From NCBI RefSeq assembly GCF_001620055.1, contig NZ_LQGY01000014.1, positions 231,977-295,976 on the forward strand: a DNA stretch of 64,000 nucleotides. Direction: 5' to 3'. A program made the position numbers and the translations under genes. Source of the DNA: Agromyces sp. NDB4Y10 (GTDB lineage Bacteria; Actinomycetota; Actinomycetes; Actinomycetales; Microbacteriaceae). Shown piece by piece: positions 25,032 to 33,615 of this stretch (the first letter of the stretch is position 1; each line of letters begins with the position of its first letter). Under the pieces are notes generated by a model, which was not told the origin of the DNA, did no database searches, and saw only the letters and a list, made by a program, of their open reading frames with translations.

Positions 25032-25189
25032 GGTCTCGCCCACCCCCGGTGCCCCCATCAGGGGCGACGCCGTGGACGGGGTTCCCGGTCCGATCCCCCG
25101 ACGGGACCGGGACCCCGTCACCACCTACTTCCGACCGGACCGCCCGATCGGATGCACCCCGACGGAGATTTCCCGCCGAGCGCCGCGGA

Positions 25190-25921
25190 TCAGGGCTCGT
25201 CGAGCATCCGCCGCGCCAGCATCGTCGCGCCCGCGACCGCGGCCGGCATGGTCGCGACGGCACCGAGCGGCACCAGGAAGCACAGCTGCGTGGCGACGCC
25301 GAAGCCGAGCAGGCGCCAGCGGTGCCGCCGGTACAGGGCGCGGCGGTCCGCGAAGGTGAGCCCGCGCGAGTCGAGCGCGCGCGCCGCGAGCTCGCGGGCG
25401 AGGATCCGGCCGGTGAGCACGGAGCCGAGCACCGCGGCCGCCACGCCGCCGACGACGGGGAGGAAGCCGACCGCGGCGACCGCCGCCGCGGAGACCAGGC
25501 CCTGCAGCATGAGGACGAGCCCGCCGCGCACGCCGCTCCAGAAGCTCGGGCCCTCGGCGGGCACCTCGCCGCCGACGTGCGATTCGACCCGCTTCCAGAT
25601 CCGCTCGTAGAACGGGTCGCCGACGATGAGGGTGAGCGCCGTGAACGTCACGAACGCGAGCACGGCGGCCGCGGCGAAGACCACCACGGCGACGAGCGCG
25701 CGGAAGGCGTTGCGCCAGAACTCGTCCCAGCCGTCGGCGAACGGCGTGGCCCAGTCGACGAGGCCCGGCAGCCCGATGCCGAGCGCGACGAGGCCCCACA
25801 CGAGCACGGCGAACACGATCGCGGCCGGCACGAGCCCGAGCAGCATCACCCCGGGGTCGACCCGCCAGAACCCGAAGCCGCGCAGCAGGGTGCGAGCGCC
25901 GTCGGCGAGATCCCTCAGCAT
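25190..25921 (-). CDS. EI24 domain (CysZ-like) membrane protein
   Basis: The 243-residue protein has about four to five hydrophobic segments and begins LRDLADGARTLLRGFGFWRVDPGV, a common EI24 opening. The loop VGDPFYERIWKRVESHVGG (about 108-126) matches the family's DPFY motif, followed by a paired hydrophobic hairpin and a tail LGFGVATQLCFLVPLGAV. CysZ relatives conduct sulfate, but actinobacterial members are uncharacterised and no cysteine-synthesis gene is nearby. TATGCT ends 6 nt before the ATG at 25921, indicating a leaderless mRNA and excluding the longer upstream reading. Confidence 0.88.
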   Translation of the reverse strand: MLRDLADGARTLLRGFGFWRVDPGVMLLGLVPAAIVFAVLVWGLVALGIGLPGLVDWATPFADGWDEFWRNAFRALVAVVVFAAAAVLAFVTFTALTLIVGDPFYERIWKRVESHVGGEVPAEGPSFWSGVRGGLVLMLQGLVSAAAVAAVGFLPVVGGVAAAVLGSVLTGRILARELAARALDSRGLTFADRRALYRRHRWRLLGFGVATQLCFLVPLGAVATMPAAVAGATMLARRMLDEP

Positions 25922-26073
25922 CGGGCCAGCATAGGCGCGCCCGGGCACGCGCCGCGGTGCGACGCGGTGTTGCGGGACCGTCACGCGCTCACAGCAGACG
26001 GCGATATCGTCGGAGGCATCCGTCACCGCCCGCAGGATGACGAACCCCGCCGCAGAAGGACCCCGCCCGGAAG

Positions 26074-27015
26074 ATGACCGTGACCCAGACGAAGCCCTCA
26101 CGTGCCGCCGAATGGTGGCGTGCGCAGCGGAAGCGGGTGCTGTGGGGCGCCGCCATCGCCCTCGTCGTGCTCGTCGTCGCCGTCGTCGTCGCGCGGCTGC
26201 TCCGCGGCCTGCCCGCGGTCGAGGCGTTCGTCGCCGAGTACCCGGGCATCGTGCCGCCGCCCGAGGGGGCTCCCGTCGGCATCCCCGCCTGGCTCGGCTG
26301 GCAGCACTTCCTCAACGCGTTCTTCCTCGTGCTGCTCGTGAAGACCGGCCTCGAGCTGCGCTCCAAGCGCCGCCCGCCCGGGTTCTGGACCCGCGACAAC
26401 ACGCGCTGGCCCCGCACCGCCCGGCCGCCGCGCCGCCTGGGCATCTGGCTCTGGTTCCACCTGTGGCTCGACGCGCTCTGGGTGCTCACCGGCGTGAGCT
26501 ACGTCGTGCTGCTCCTCGCCACGGGGCAGTGGGTGCGCATCGTGCCCACCGACTGGGCGGTCGTGCCGAATGCGCTCTCGGCGGCGCTGCAGTACGCGTC
26601 GCTCGACTGGCCCGTCGAGGACTCGTGGGTCGTGTACAACTCGCTGCAGCAGCTGGCCTACTTCACCGTCGTCTTCATCGCCTCGCCGCTCGCGATCCTC
26701 ACGGGCCTGCGGCTCTCGTCGGTGTGGCCCGTCGAGGGGCGCCTCGCGGCTCCCGCGGGCGAGCGGATGGCGCGTGCCGTCCACTACCCGGTCATGCTGT
26801 TCTTCCTCGCCTTCACGTTCGTGCACGTGGTGCTCGTCTTCACGACCGGCGCGCTGCGCAAGCTCAACCAGATGTACACCGCGCGCGACACCGACGACTG
26901 GCTGGGCTTCGGGGTGTTCGCGCTGTCGGTCGTGGTCATGGTGGTCGCCTGGGTCGTCGCGAAGCCGCCGCTGCTCAAGCGGATCGCCGCCGCATCCGGA
27001 CGCGTCCAGGGCTGA
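26074..27015 (+). CDS. Cytochrome b/b6-domain membrane protein
   Basis: The 313-residue protein has about five to six membrane segments with histidines placed as in cytochrome b561-type di-haem anchors: WQHFLNAFFLVL (about 76-87), IWLWFHLWLDALWVL (about 124-138), MARAVHYPVMLFF and FVHVVLVF. Such proteins pass electrons between quinol and a soluble oxidoreductase, often a molybdoenzyme. No partner subunit is adjacent here, so the redox role is inference. It starts at an ATG with a purine-rich stretch upstream. Confidence 0.82.
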   Translation: MTVTQTKPSRAAEWWRAQRKRVLWGAAIALVVLVVAVVVARLLRGLPAVEAFVAEYPGIVPPPEGAPVGIPAWLGWQHFLNAFFLVLLVKTGLELRSKRRPPGFWTRDNTRWPRTARPPRRLGIWLWFHLWLDALWVLTGVSYVVLLLATGQWVRIVPTDWAVVPNALSAALQYASLDWPVEDSWVVYNSLQQLAYFTVVFIASPLAILTGLRLSSVWPVEGRLAAPAGERMARAVHYPVMLFFLAFTFVHVVLVFTTGALRKLNQMYTARDTDDWLGFGVFALSVVVMVVAWVVAKPPLLKRIAAASGRVQG

Positions 27016-27042
27016 CCCGGCCGGGTTCGCTAGGCTCGCCTG

Positions 27043-27237
27043 ATGAGCCGCACCCTCTGGATCGTCCTCGGCGTCATCGTCTCCGTCGCCATCGCCTGGT
27101 TCGTCGTCGACCTCGTCTTCAGCGTCGTCTGGTTCGTCGTGAAGCTCGCGATCGTGGCGGTGGTCGCGGTCGTGGTGTTCTTCGTGCTGCGGTCCTGGCT
27201 CGGCCGTTCCCGCGACCGACGCGAGGTCGAGCGCTGA
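27043..27237 (+). CDS. Small membrane protein of 64 residues
   Basis: Two hydrophobic stretches (about 4-25 and 29-50) are followed by a basic tail, RSWLGRSRDRREVER, giving an in-out-in topology with the tail in the cytoplasm. TAGGCT (27031-27036) ends 6 nt before the ATG and there is no Shine-Dalgarno site, so it has its own leaderless promoter despite the 27-bp gap from the upstream gene. I do not recognise the family. The promoter makes it likely to be a real gene. Confidence 0.78.
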   Translation: MSRTLWIVLGVIVSVAIAWFVVDLVFSVVWFVVKLAIVAVVAVVVFFVLRSWLGRSRDRREVER

Positions 27238-27259
27238 CCGGGGCCCGACCCGCAGTCGC

Positions 27260-28096
27260 ATGATCCGCACGGTCGACGTCGCCCGACCCGACGGGCGCAC
27301 CATCCGCGCCGTCGAGGCGGGATCGACCGCGCCCGACGCCCCGACGGTGATGTGGCACCACGGATCGCCGCACACGGGCGAGCCGGTGCCGCCGCTCGTC
27401 GCCGCGGCCGAGCGTCGCGGCATCCGTCTCATCACCTACGCCCGTCCCGGGTACGGGGCGTCGACGCCGCAGCCGGATCGCGACGTCGCCTCGGCCGCCG
27501 GAGACGTCGCCGCGATCGCCGACGCGCTGGGCGTCGACCGGTTCGCCGTGCTCGGCTACTCCGGCGGCGGCCCGCACGCGCTCGCGTGCGCCGCGCTGCT
27601 GCCCGGTCGCGTCACCGCCGCAGCGACCCTGGCGGGGATCGCGCCGTACGTCGCCGCCGACGAGTGGTTCGCGGGCATGCACGCGCCCGCCGGCCTCCGG
27701 GCGGCGGCGACCTCGCGCGATGCGCGCCTGCGCCACGCCGAGCACGACGAGTTCGACCCCGGCCAGTTCGTCGACACCGACTGGGCCGCCCTCGAGGGGG
27801 AGTGGGCGGCGCTCGGCCAGGACGCGCAGCGCGCCGAGGCCGACGGGCCGGGCGGACTCGTCGACGACGACGTCGCCTTCACCCGGCGGTGGGGGTTCGA
27901 CCTCGGCGACGTGCGCGTCCCCACCCTCCTCGTCCACGGCGAACGCGACCGCGTGGTGCCGCGGGCGCACGCCGTCCGCACGCTCGCGGCGCTGCCGGAC
28001 GCGCGGCTCTGGATGCGACTCGACGAGGGCCACGTCGCGGTGCTCGCGGTCGTGCCCGACGCGCTCGACTGGCTCGTCGAGCGGTCCGCCGGCTGA
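27260..28096 (+). CDS. Alpha/beta-hydrolase
   Basis: The 278-residue protein has the alpha/beta-hydrolase order: oxyanion HHGSPHTG (about 33-40), LITYARPGYGAS, nucleophile elbow GYSGGGPH with Ser101, acid Asp in VHGERDRVVPRAHA (about 235-248) and catalytic His in DEGHVAVL. A cap region lies between residues 130 and 210. Substrate is unknown; it is closest in look to non-haem haloperoxidase-like or lipase-like hydrolases. It starts 22 bp after the small membrane-protein gene and may be cotranscribed. Confidence 0.9.
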   Translation: MIRTVDVARPDGRTIRAVEAGSTAPDAPTVMWHHGSPHTGEPVPPLVAAAERRGIRLITYARPGYGASTPQPDRDVASAAGDVAAIADALGVDRFAVLGYSGGGPHALACAALLPGRVTAAATLAGIAPYVAADEWFAGMHAPAGLRAAATSRDARLRHAEHDEFDPGQFVDTDWAALEGEWAALGQDAQRAEADGPGGLVDDDVAFTRRWGFDLGDVRVPTLLVHGERDRVVPRAHAVRTLAALPDARLWMRLDEGHVAVLAVVPDALDWLVERSAG

Positions 28097-28138
28097 CGCA
28101 ACGCGGCCGCGCGGTCGCGCGGTCGGCGCGGCGCACGG

Positions 28139-29206
28139 TCAGCGCGTCTTCGCGCCCGCCCACTCCACGAGCCGGTCCGCATCCCACGTGGTGATGATCC
28201 GCTCCGGCGGGATCCCCGCGGCCTCGGCACGCGCGGCGCCGAGTGCGAGGAAGCCGAAGTGCCCCGGTGCGTGTCCGTCGCTGTCGATCGAGAAGCGGCA
28301 TCCGGCGTCGAGCGCCATCGCGATGAGCTCGTCGGGCGGGTCCTCGCGTTCGGGGCGCGAGTTGATCTCGACGGCGACGTCGTACTCGGCGCACGCCGCG
28401 AACACCGCCTCGTGGTCGAACTCCGACTGGGGGCGCGTGCCGCGCGACCCCTTCACGAGGCGGCCGGTGCAGTGGCCGAGCACGTTCGTGTGCGGGTCGC
28501 GGATGGCTCGCAGCATCCGCTTCGTCATCTCGTCGCGCGGGGCGCGCAGCTTCGAGTGCACGCTCGCGACCACGATGTCCAGCCGCTCGAGCAGGTCGGG
28601 GCGCTGGTCGAGCGTGCCGTCCTCGAGGATGTCGACCTCGATGCCCGTGAGGATCCGCACGCCCAGGTCGCCGCGCGAGCGCGGGTCGGGTTCGTCGCCC
28701 TCGCCGCGGCCCGACTCGCCGAGCCCGGCGTTCAGGGCGGCGACGATGTCGAGCTGCGACTCCAGTCGCTCGGGCGAGAGGCCGTTCGCCACGCGCAGGC
28801 TCGGCGAGTGGTCGGTGAGGGCGAAGTAGGCGAGCCCGGCGGATGCCGCGGCGCGGGCCATCGCGGCGATGCTCGTCGTGCCGTCCGACCAGTCCGAGTG
28901 GGCGTGCAGGTCGCCCCGCAGCTGCGCGCGCAGACCCGTGGCGGACTGGGCGCCCGCCTTCTCGCGCAGGTCGGCGAGGTACGTCGGCACGCGGCCGTCG
29001 AGCGCGTCGACGATGACGCCGAAGCTCGAGTCGCCGATGCCCGGCGTCCGCTTCAGGCGTCCGTCAGCGGCGCGCGCCCGCAGCTCGTCCTCGGACCAGG
29101 GGCCGATCACCCCGGCCGCGCGCCGGAACGCCTTGGCCTTGAACGGCGACGCGAGCTGCACCTCGAGCAGCGTCGCGGTCTCCTCGAGCGCCTGCACCGG
29201 GTCCAT
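28139..29206 (-). CDS. PHP-domain phosphoesterase with helix-hairpin-helix N-terminus (PolX-like, without polymerase)
   Basis: The 355-residue protein starts with a helical region like DNA polymerase X (LEVQLASPFKAKAFRRAAGVI and the HhH segment RLKRTPGIGDSSFGVIVDAL, about 8-65). A PHP domain (about 105-340) follows, with metal motifs GDLHAHSDWSDG, LTDHS, EVDIL, ASVHS, LGHCTGRL, VEINSRPER and DSDGHAPG. The nucleotidyl-transferase palm between them in PolX is missing. PHP domains hydrolyse phosphate esters or proofread DNA. CAGACT lies 6 nt before the ATG at 29206. It is on the same strand as the ureohydrolase operon but 94 bp away. Confidence 0.9.
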   Translation of the reverse strand: MDPVQALEETATLLEVQLASPFKAKAFRRAAGVIGPWSEDELRARAADGRLKRTPGIGDSSFGVIVDALDGRVPTYLADLREKAGAQSATGLRAQLRGDLHAHSDWSDGTTSIAAMARAAASAGLAYFALTDHSPSLRVANGLSPERLESQLDIVAALNAGLGESGRGEGDEPDPRSRGDLGVRILTGIEVDILEDGTLDQRPDLLERLDIVVASVHSKLRAPRDEMTKRMLRAIRDPHTNVLGHCTGRLVKGSRGTRPQSEFDHEAVFAACAEYDVAVEINSRPEREDPPDELIAMALDAGCRFSIDSDGHAPGHFGFLALGAARAEAAGIPPERIITTWDADRLVEWAGAKTR

Positions 29207-29300
29207 CGCCCCAGTCTGCCCCGGCTCGTCCCGGTGGTCGAGGGGCACCGCGCACCGAGACCACCTCGGGGCGCGGGGTCTCGGTACGACGCTGGCGCGC

Positions 29301-29948
29301 CTACTCGACCAGCGGGGGCCCGGCGAAGGCGACCGCGCGGACGGGCGCGCCGTCACCGCCGAGGCGGATCGGGAAGAACCCGATCCGCACGCGCGTCGGC
29401 AGGTCGCCGAGGTTGGCGAGGTTCTCGACGATGAGCCCGTCGCCGCCGAGCACGACCTCGTGCACGGGGAACGAGGTCGTGCCCGCGGCATCCGTCGGGT
29501 CGGGGCTCAGCGTGTCGACGGCGAGCACCCGCATGCCGCGGTCGACGAGTTCCTGCGCGGCATCGCGTGCCAGCGACGGATGCCGCAGCGCGCGCTCGGT
29601 GCCGAACCACCGCCACCACCCCGTGTCGATCACCACGATCGGAGGCACCCGCTCGGGCAGCTCGCCCAGCCGGTCGAGCCCGTACGTCTCGCCGTCGTCG
29701 ACCTCGCCGTCGAGGTGCACGACGAGCGCCTCGCCCACGAGCTCCTCGAGCGCGACATCGGCCATCGTCCGTCCGCCCGCGACGGTGTGCGAGGGCGCGT
29801 CGACGTGCGTGCCCGTGTGGGAGCCGAGCTCGAGCGCGGTCACCTCGGCGCCGTCGCGCTCGAGCTCGAGCGCCGGCGCGAGGTGCACCCCGGGGTCGCC
29901 GGGGTACACCATCATGCCGTCGGCGATGGGGTGGCTGAGGTCGCGCAT
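29301..29948 (-). CDS. Cyclase / kynurenine-formamidase-like metal hydrolase
   Basis: The 215-residue protein belongs to the putative cyclase family: MRDLSHPIADGMMVYPGDPG opens it, followed by the zinc-binding signature SHTGTHVDAPSH (about 46-57), LVVHLDG, VIDTGWW, and VLAVDTLSPDP. The family hydrolyses amide bonds, for example N-formylkynurenine or isatin, and some members act on cyclic ureides. The start is 11 bp after the NCS1 permease stop on the same strand, so it is the last gene of the speB-NTF2-NCS1-cyclase operon and probably acts on the imported compound or its product. Confidence 0.9.
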   Translation of the reverse strand: MRDLSHPIADGMMVYPGDPGVHLAPALELERDGAEVTALELGSHTGTHVDAPSHTVAGGRTMADVALEELVGEALVVHLDGEVDDGETYGLDRLGELPERVPPIVVIDTGWWRWFGTERALRHPSLARDAAQELVDRGMRVLAVDTLSPDPTDAAGTTSFPVHEVVLGGDGLIVENLANLGDLPTRVRIGFFPIRLGGDGAPVRAVAFAGPPLVE

Positions 29949-29959
29949 CGAACCGGTCG

Positions 29960-31339
29960 TCACGCGTCGCGGGCGCCGCTGCGTGCCAGGTGGCGGCTCG
30001 GTTCGGCCGGGTGCGCCGACCGCTCGCGCAGCGACAGCACCAGATAGAGCACGAACGTGAGCACGAAGCCCGGGATCGTCGCGCCGATCGGCGTGGGCCA
30101 CACGTACGTCCAGAGGTACACCGCGACCGCGCCGATCGCCCACGCGGCGACCGCGAACCAGTTGACCCCCGCGAGGTACCAGTAGCGCCCGCCCTTGGCG
30201 TTCAGGATGTCGGGCGTGTAGGCGCCGCGCTTGACGATGTAGTAGTCGGCGATCATGATCGCGAAGACCGGCGCGAACAGGGCGCCGATCGTCACGAGGA
30301 ACGTCGTGAACTGCTCCAGCAGGCCGAAGAAGGTCGCGCCGATGATCGAGATCAGGCCGAGGATCAGCGCCGCGGGAAGGAACTTCACGCGCGTGCCGGG
30401 GACCGCGTTGACGACCGTCGTGACCATGCCGTAGACGACCATCGTGTTCGTCGCCATCACCGAGGTGAAGATGACGACGGCGAGCGGCCAGCCGAACGGC
30501 TCGACGATGGTCACCGGGTCGAACGGGATCGCCTCGCCGCCGGAGAGGATGACGTACGAGATCGCGGTCGCGCCGAGCGACATGGCGATGATGGTCGACA
30601 GGCTGTAGCCGATGCCCGAGCCGATGATGCCCGCGCGGCTCGTCTTGGCGAACCGGTTGAAGTCGGCCGACAGGACGGTCCACGAGATCGCCGTCGCGAT
30701 GACGACGTCGAGCACCAGGATCGGCGTGTACCCGATGGACTCGTCGACCGGGATCGACTGGAACTCGGCGGGCGTGAACGTTGTGAACGCGGTGATGAAG
30801 ATGAACGCCATGATCGCGAGCATGATCGCGGCGAGCCACGGCTCGATGCGCGCGATGCCCTCGTGGCCGAAGATGGCGAGGATCACGACGATCGTCTGGC
30901 AGACGACCGCCCACAGCACGGGCATCGACACCCCGGTCACGGAGGCGACGATGAAGTCGAGCGCGATGCCGGCGAGCATCGCCTGCACCCAGCTCCAGCC
31001 CATGAGGATGATGACGTTCGCCGCGACCGGCACGAGGCTGCCGCGCGTGCCGAACGGCCCGCGCGTGAGCGCCATCGTCGGCAGCCCGGTGCGCGTGCCG
31101 ATGTTGCCGACGGTGACGAGCACGACCGCGCCGACGAGCGTGCCGACGATGATGAGCAGGATCGCCAGGCCGTAGTCGATACCGGGCACGAAGAGCGTGC
31201 CGGTGAGCAGCGTCGTCACGACGAGGTTCGCGGCGAGCCAGATGAGGCCGATGCGCACGAGCGAGAACTCGCCGCGCACCGGGCCGGCGTCATCCGAGTT
31301 GCGCTCGAGGCGCTGTTCGAGGCGGGTGTAGAGCGACAT
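29960..31339 (-). CDS. NCS1-family purine/pyrimidine/allantoin-type permease
   Basis: The 459-residue protein has 12 predicted membrane segments and the NCS1 pattern: RGEFSLVRIGLIWLAANLVV (about 24-43), TRTGLPTMALTRGPFGTRGS around 85-104, GWSWVQAMLAGIAL, and SADFNRFAKTSRAGI (about 225-239). The family imports nucleobases, hydantoins, allantoin, thiamine or ureides with Na+ or H+. Neighbours (ureohydrolase, cyclase) suggest a nitrogen-rich guanidino or ureide compound, which is inference. Spacing of 29 bp from the gene before and 11 bp from the gene after indicates one transcript. Confidence 0.92.
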   Translation of the reverse strand: MSLYTRLEQRLERNSDDAGPVRGEFSLVRIGLIWLAANLVVTTLLTGTLFVPGIDYGLAILLIIVGTLVGAVVLVTVGNIGTRTGLPTMALTRGPFGTRGSLVPVAANVIILMGWSWVQAMLAGIALDFIVASVTGVSMPVLWAVVCQTIVVILAIFGHEGIARIEPWLAAIMLAIMAFIFITAFTTFTPAEFQSIPVDESIGYTPILVLDVVIATAISWTVLSADFNRFAKTSRAGIIGSGIGYSLSTIIAMSLGATAISYVILSGGEAIPFDPVTIVEPFGWPLAVVIFTSVMATNTMVVYGMVTTVVNAVPGTRVKFLPAALILGLISIIGATFFGLLEQFTTFLVTIGALFAPVFAIMIADYYIVKRGAYTPDILNAKGGRYWYLAGVNWFAVAAWAIGAVAVYLWTYVWPTPIGATIPGFVLTFVLYLVLSLRERSAHPAEPSRHLARSGARDA

Positions 31340-31368
31340 TGCTGTGTCTCCTCGGTGGTGGGTGGGGT

Positions 31369-31800
31369 TCAGGCGTCGTCGTCGGCGGATGCCGCGTCGG
31401 CGGGGTCGGGGGAGAGGTGCTCGTGCACGGCGATGAGGTCGCCCGTGGCACCCGTTCGGAACACGATGGTCTCGCGCTCTCGGTACGACTCGCGGCCGTC
31501 GCCGGTCTCGACGGTCGTCGCGACGGAGTGGGTGAAGACGGCGCCGCCGGGCAGGGGCTGCACGTGCCGGTTCGTCGACTCGCACGACACGACGCGCCAG
31601 CCGCTCGCGACCCACTCGTCCCACAGCCGCTCGTAGGCGGCGCGGTCGTCGAGCCGGGCGGGCTCGGTGTGGAACACGAACGTGGCGTCGGGTGCGAACG
31701 TGGCGAAGTAGCGCGCCCCGTCGGTCGCGGCGAACGCGTCGACGATCTGGGATGCCGCGGCCTCGACCTCCTCGACGGACGGGGTTCGTGGTTCGGTCAT
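31369..31800 (-). CDS. NTF2-like (SnoaL/DUF4440-type) protein
   Basis: The 143-residue protein has a cone-shaped NTF2 fold pattern: helices SVEEVEAAASQIVDAFAATD, then YFATFAPDATFVFHT, AAYERLWDEWVASG and paired strands VFTHSVATTVETGDGRESY, ERETIVFRTGATGDLIAVHEH. Members include ketosteroid isomerases, small hydrolases and subunits with no activity. Its position between the agmatinase-like gene and the NCS1 permease gives it a probable accessory role in the same pathway. The C-terminus is Asp/Ala-rich. A GGAG-like site precedes the ATG. Confidence 0.85.
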   Translation of the reverse strand: MTEPRTPSVEEVEAAASQIVDAFAATDGARYFATFAPDATFVFHTEPARLDDRAAYERLWDEWVASGWRVVSCESTNRHVQPLPGGAVFTHSVATTVETGDGRESYRERETIVFRTGATGDLIAVHEHLSPDPADAASADDDA

Positions 31801-31857
31801 GTCGCGGGCTCCTTCGCCTGGGGTCGTGGGTGGGGCGGTCTCGCTACGGGCGTCGCC

Positions 31858-32829
31858 CTAGTCGACCACCGGAGTCGAGCGGGGCGCCATGGCGCTCAGC
31901 AGTTCGTACGCGACGTGGCTCGCCGCGACGCCCGTGAGCTGGGCGTGGTCGTAGGCCGGGGCGACCTCGACGATGTCGGCGCCGACGATGTTCCGGTCGG
32001 CGAGCGCGCGGAGCATGCGGAGCAGCTCGCGGCTCGTGAGCCCGCCGGCCTCGGGGGTGCCGGTGCCGGGCGCGTGGGCGGGGTCGAGCACGTCGATGTC
32101 GATCGAGATGTACAGCGGCGCGTCGCCGATGCGGGCGCGGAGGCGCTCGATGGCGCTCGCGACGCCGTGCTCCTCGAGGTACTCGCTCGTGATGATCGAG
32201 AACCCGAGGCGCTCGTCGTCCTCGAGGTCGCTCTTGGCGTAGAGCGGGCCGCGGATGCCGACGTGCATGCTCGCGGTGAGGTCGATGAGGCCCTCCTCGC
32301 TCGCGCGGCGGAAGGGCGTGCCGTGCGTGGTGGGAGCGCCGAAATAGGTGTCCCACGTGTCGAGGTGCGCGTCGAAGTGGAGCACGGCGACCGGCCCGTG
32401 CTGCGCGTGGACGGCGCGCAGCAGCGGCAGGGCGATGGTGTGGTCGCCGCCGATCGCGAGGAGCCGTCCGGCGTTCGACTGCAGCTCGCGGGCGCCGGCC
32501 TCGACCTGCCGCACGGCCTCGGCGATGTCGAACGGGTTCACGGCGATGTCGCCGGCGTCGGCGACCTGCTGGGCGCCGAAGGGGAACACGTCCTGTGCGG
32601 GGTTGTAGGGACGCAGCAGCCGGGAGGCCTCGCGCACGTGCGCCGGGCCGAACCGGGCACCCGGCCGGTAGCTCACGCCCGAGTCGAACGGCACGCCGAC
32701 GATCGCGACATCCGCCCGCTCGACCTGGTCGAGGCGCGGCAGGCGTGCGAAGGTGGCGATGCCCGCGAATCGCGGTACGACGCTCGCGTCGACCGGTCCG
32801 ATCGGGGTGGACTCCGAAGAGGGTTGCAT
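31858..32829 (-). CDS. speB: Agmatinase-family ureohydrolase
   Basis: The 323-residue protein has the manganese-binding motifs of ureohydrolases: GGDHTI (about 126-131), [10 protein letters not shown] (about 149-158, with DAHLD) and [19 protein letters not shown] (about 239-257). Enzymes of this family split urea from agmatine, guanidinobutyrate or similar guanidino compounds; which one is used here cannot be read from sequence. It is the first gene of an operon with NTF2, NCS1 and cyclase genes and is divergent from an XRE-cupin regulator. Direct repeats of TTGAGA lie just before the ATG. No polyamine synthesis gene is nearby, so catabolism is more likely. Confidence 0.9.
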   Translation of the reverse strand: MQPSSESTPIGPVDASVVPRFAGIATFARLPRLDQVERADVAIVGVPFDSGVSYRPGARFGPAHVREASRLLRPYNPAQDVFPFGAQQVADAGDIAVNPFDIAEAVRQVEAGARELQSNAGRLLAIGGDHTIALPLLRAVHAQHGPVAVLHFDAHLDTWDTYFGAPTTHGTPFRRASEEGLIDLTASMHVGIRGPLYAKSDLEDDERLGFSIITSEYLEEHGVASAIERLRARIGDAPLYISIDIDVLDPAHAPGTGTPEAGGLTSRELLRMLRALADRNIVGADIVEVAPAYDHAQLTGVAASHVAYELLSAMAPRSTPVVD

Positions 32830-32830
32830 A

Positions 32831-32862
32831 TTGAGAAACTTCCAGTACTGTTGAGACAACTT
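32831..32862. promoter_or_regulatory. Direct repeats upstream of the ureohydrolase operon
   Basis: TTGAGAAACTT (32831-32841) and TTGAGACAACTT (32851-32862) start exactly 20 bp apart, about two helical turns, immediately next to the ureohydrolase start codon in an AT-rich island. They are the likely binding sites of the divergent XRE-cupin regulator. Confidence 0.6.
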
Positions 32863-32943
32863 GCTCACACGGTACGCCTCGACGCGACCACGCGTCAAGG
32901 GCCGACGGATGCCGCGGCGCCCACCCGCGCGAGAGGAGCCCCA

Positions 32944-33525
32944 GTGCGACCCATCCACCCGTCCGCCACCGGCGGTCCGCCCATCGGCGCCAAGCTGCGC
33001 AGCACCCGCATGGCGCAGGGACTCACGCTCTCGCAGGTCGCCGAGTCGAGCGGCCTCAGCAAGGGCTTCCTCAGCCGGCTCGAACGCGACGAGACCTCGC
33101 CGAGCGTCGCCACCCTCGTGCAGCTCTGCCAGGTGCTCTCGCTGCCGGTCGGGGCGCTGTTCGCCGAGCCCGAGATCCAGAAGATCACACGTGCCGACGC
33201 GCCCCGCATCAACCTCGGCGGCGTGCACGTCGAGGAGCACCTCATGTCGCCCCGCGGCGAGGAACGCGTCCAGCTCCTGCGGTCGTCGCTCGAACCCGGC
33301 GCCCACGGCGGACACGAGCTCTACACCGTCAACTGCGATGTCGAGGTGCTCCACGTCGTCGCGGGCGCGGTCGAGGTGCGATTCGCCGACCGCACCGTCC
33401 GACTCGAGGCCGGCGATGCCCTCACCTTCCCCGGCCGCGAACCGCACACCTGGGTCGCCGACGACGACGCGCCCGCCGAGGTCGTGTGGGTGCTCGTCCC
33501 CGCGCCGTGGAGCGGGTCGGCGTAG
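32944..33525 (+). CDS. XRE-family regulator with C-terminal cupin domain
   Basis: The 193-residue protein has an HTH_3 domain (about 14-70; [21 protein letters not shown]) and a cupin_2 barrel (about 105-185; [38 protein letters not shown]). This arrangement is common for regulators of amino-acid, polyamine and guanidino-compound catabolism (PuuR-type), with the ligand bound in the cupin. GAGAGGAG precedes the GTG at 32944. It is divergent from the ureohydrolase operon, which it most likely represses or activates through the 20-bp-spaced repeats. Confidence 0.92.
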   Translation: MRPIHPSATGGPPIGAKLRSTRMAQGLTLSQVAESSGLSKGFLSRLERDETSPSVATLVQLCQVLSLPVGALFAEPEIQKITRADAPRINLGGVHVEEHLMSPRGEERVQLLRSSLEPGAHGGHELYTVNCDVEVLHVVAGAVEVRFADRTVRLEAGDALTFPGREPHTWVADDDAPAEVVWVLVPAPWSGSA

Positions 33526-33615
33526 CCGGCGGCATCCGCTCGCGCACCCTAGGCGGATCGGACACGGACCGCGAGGGGGCTGCGCGCCCGGCCGTGCCCG
33601 CCCTAGGGTCGAGCC

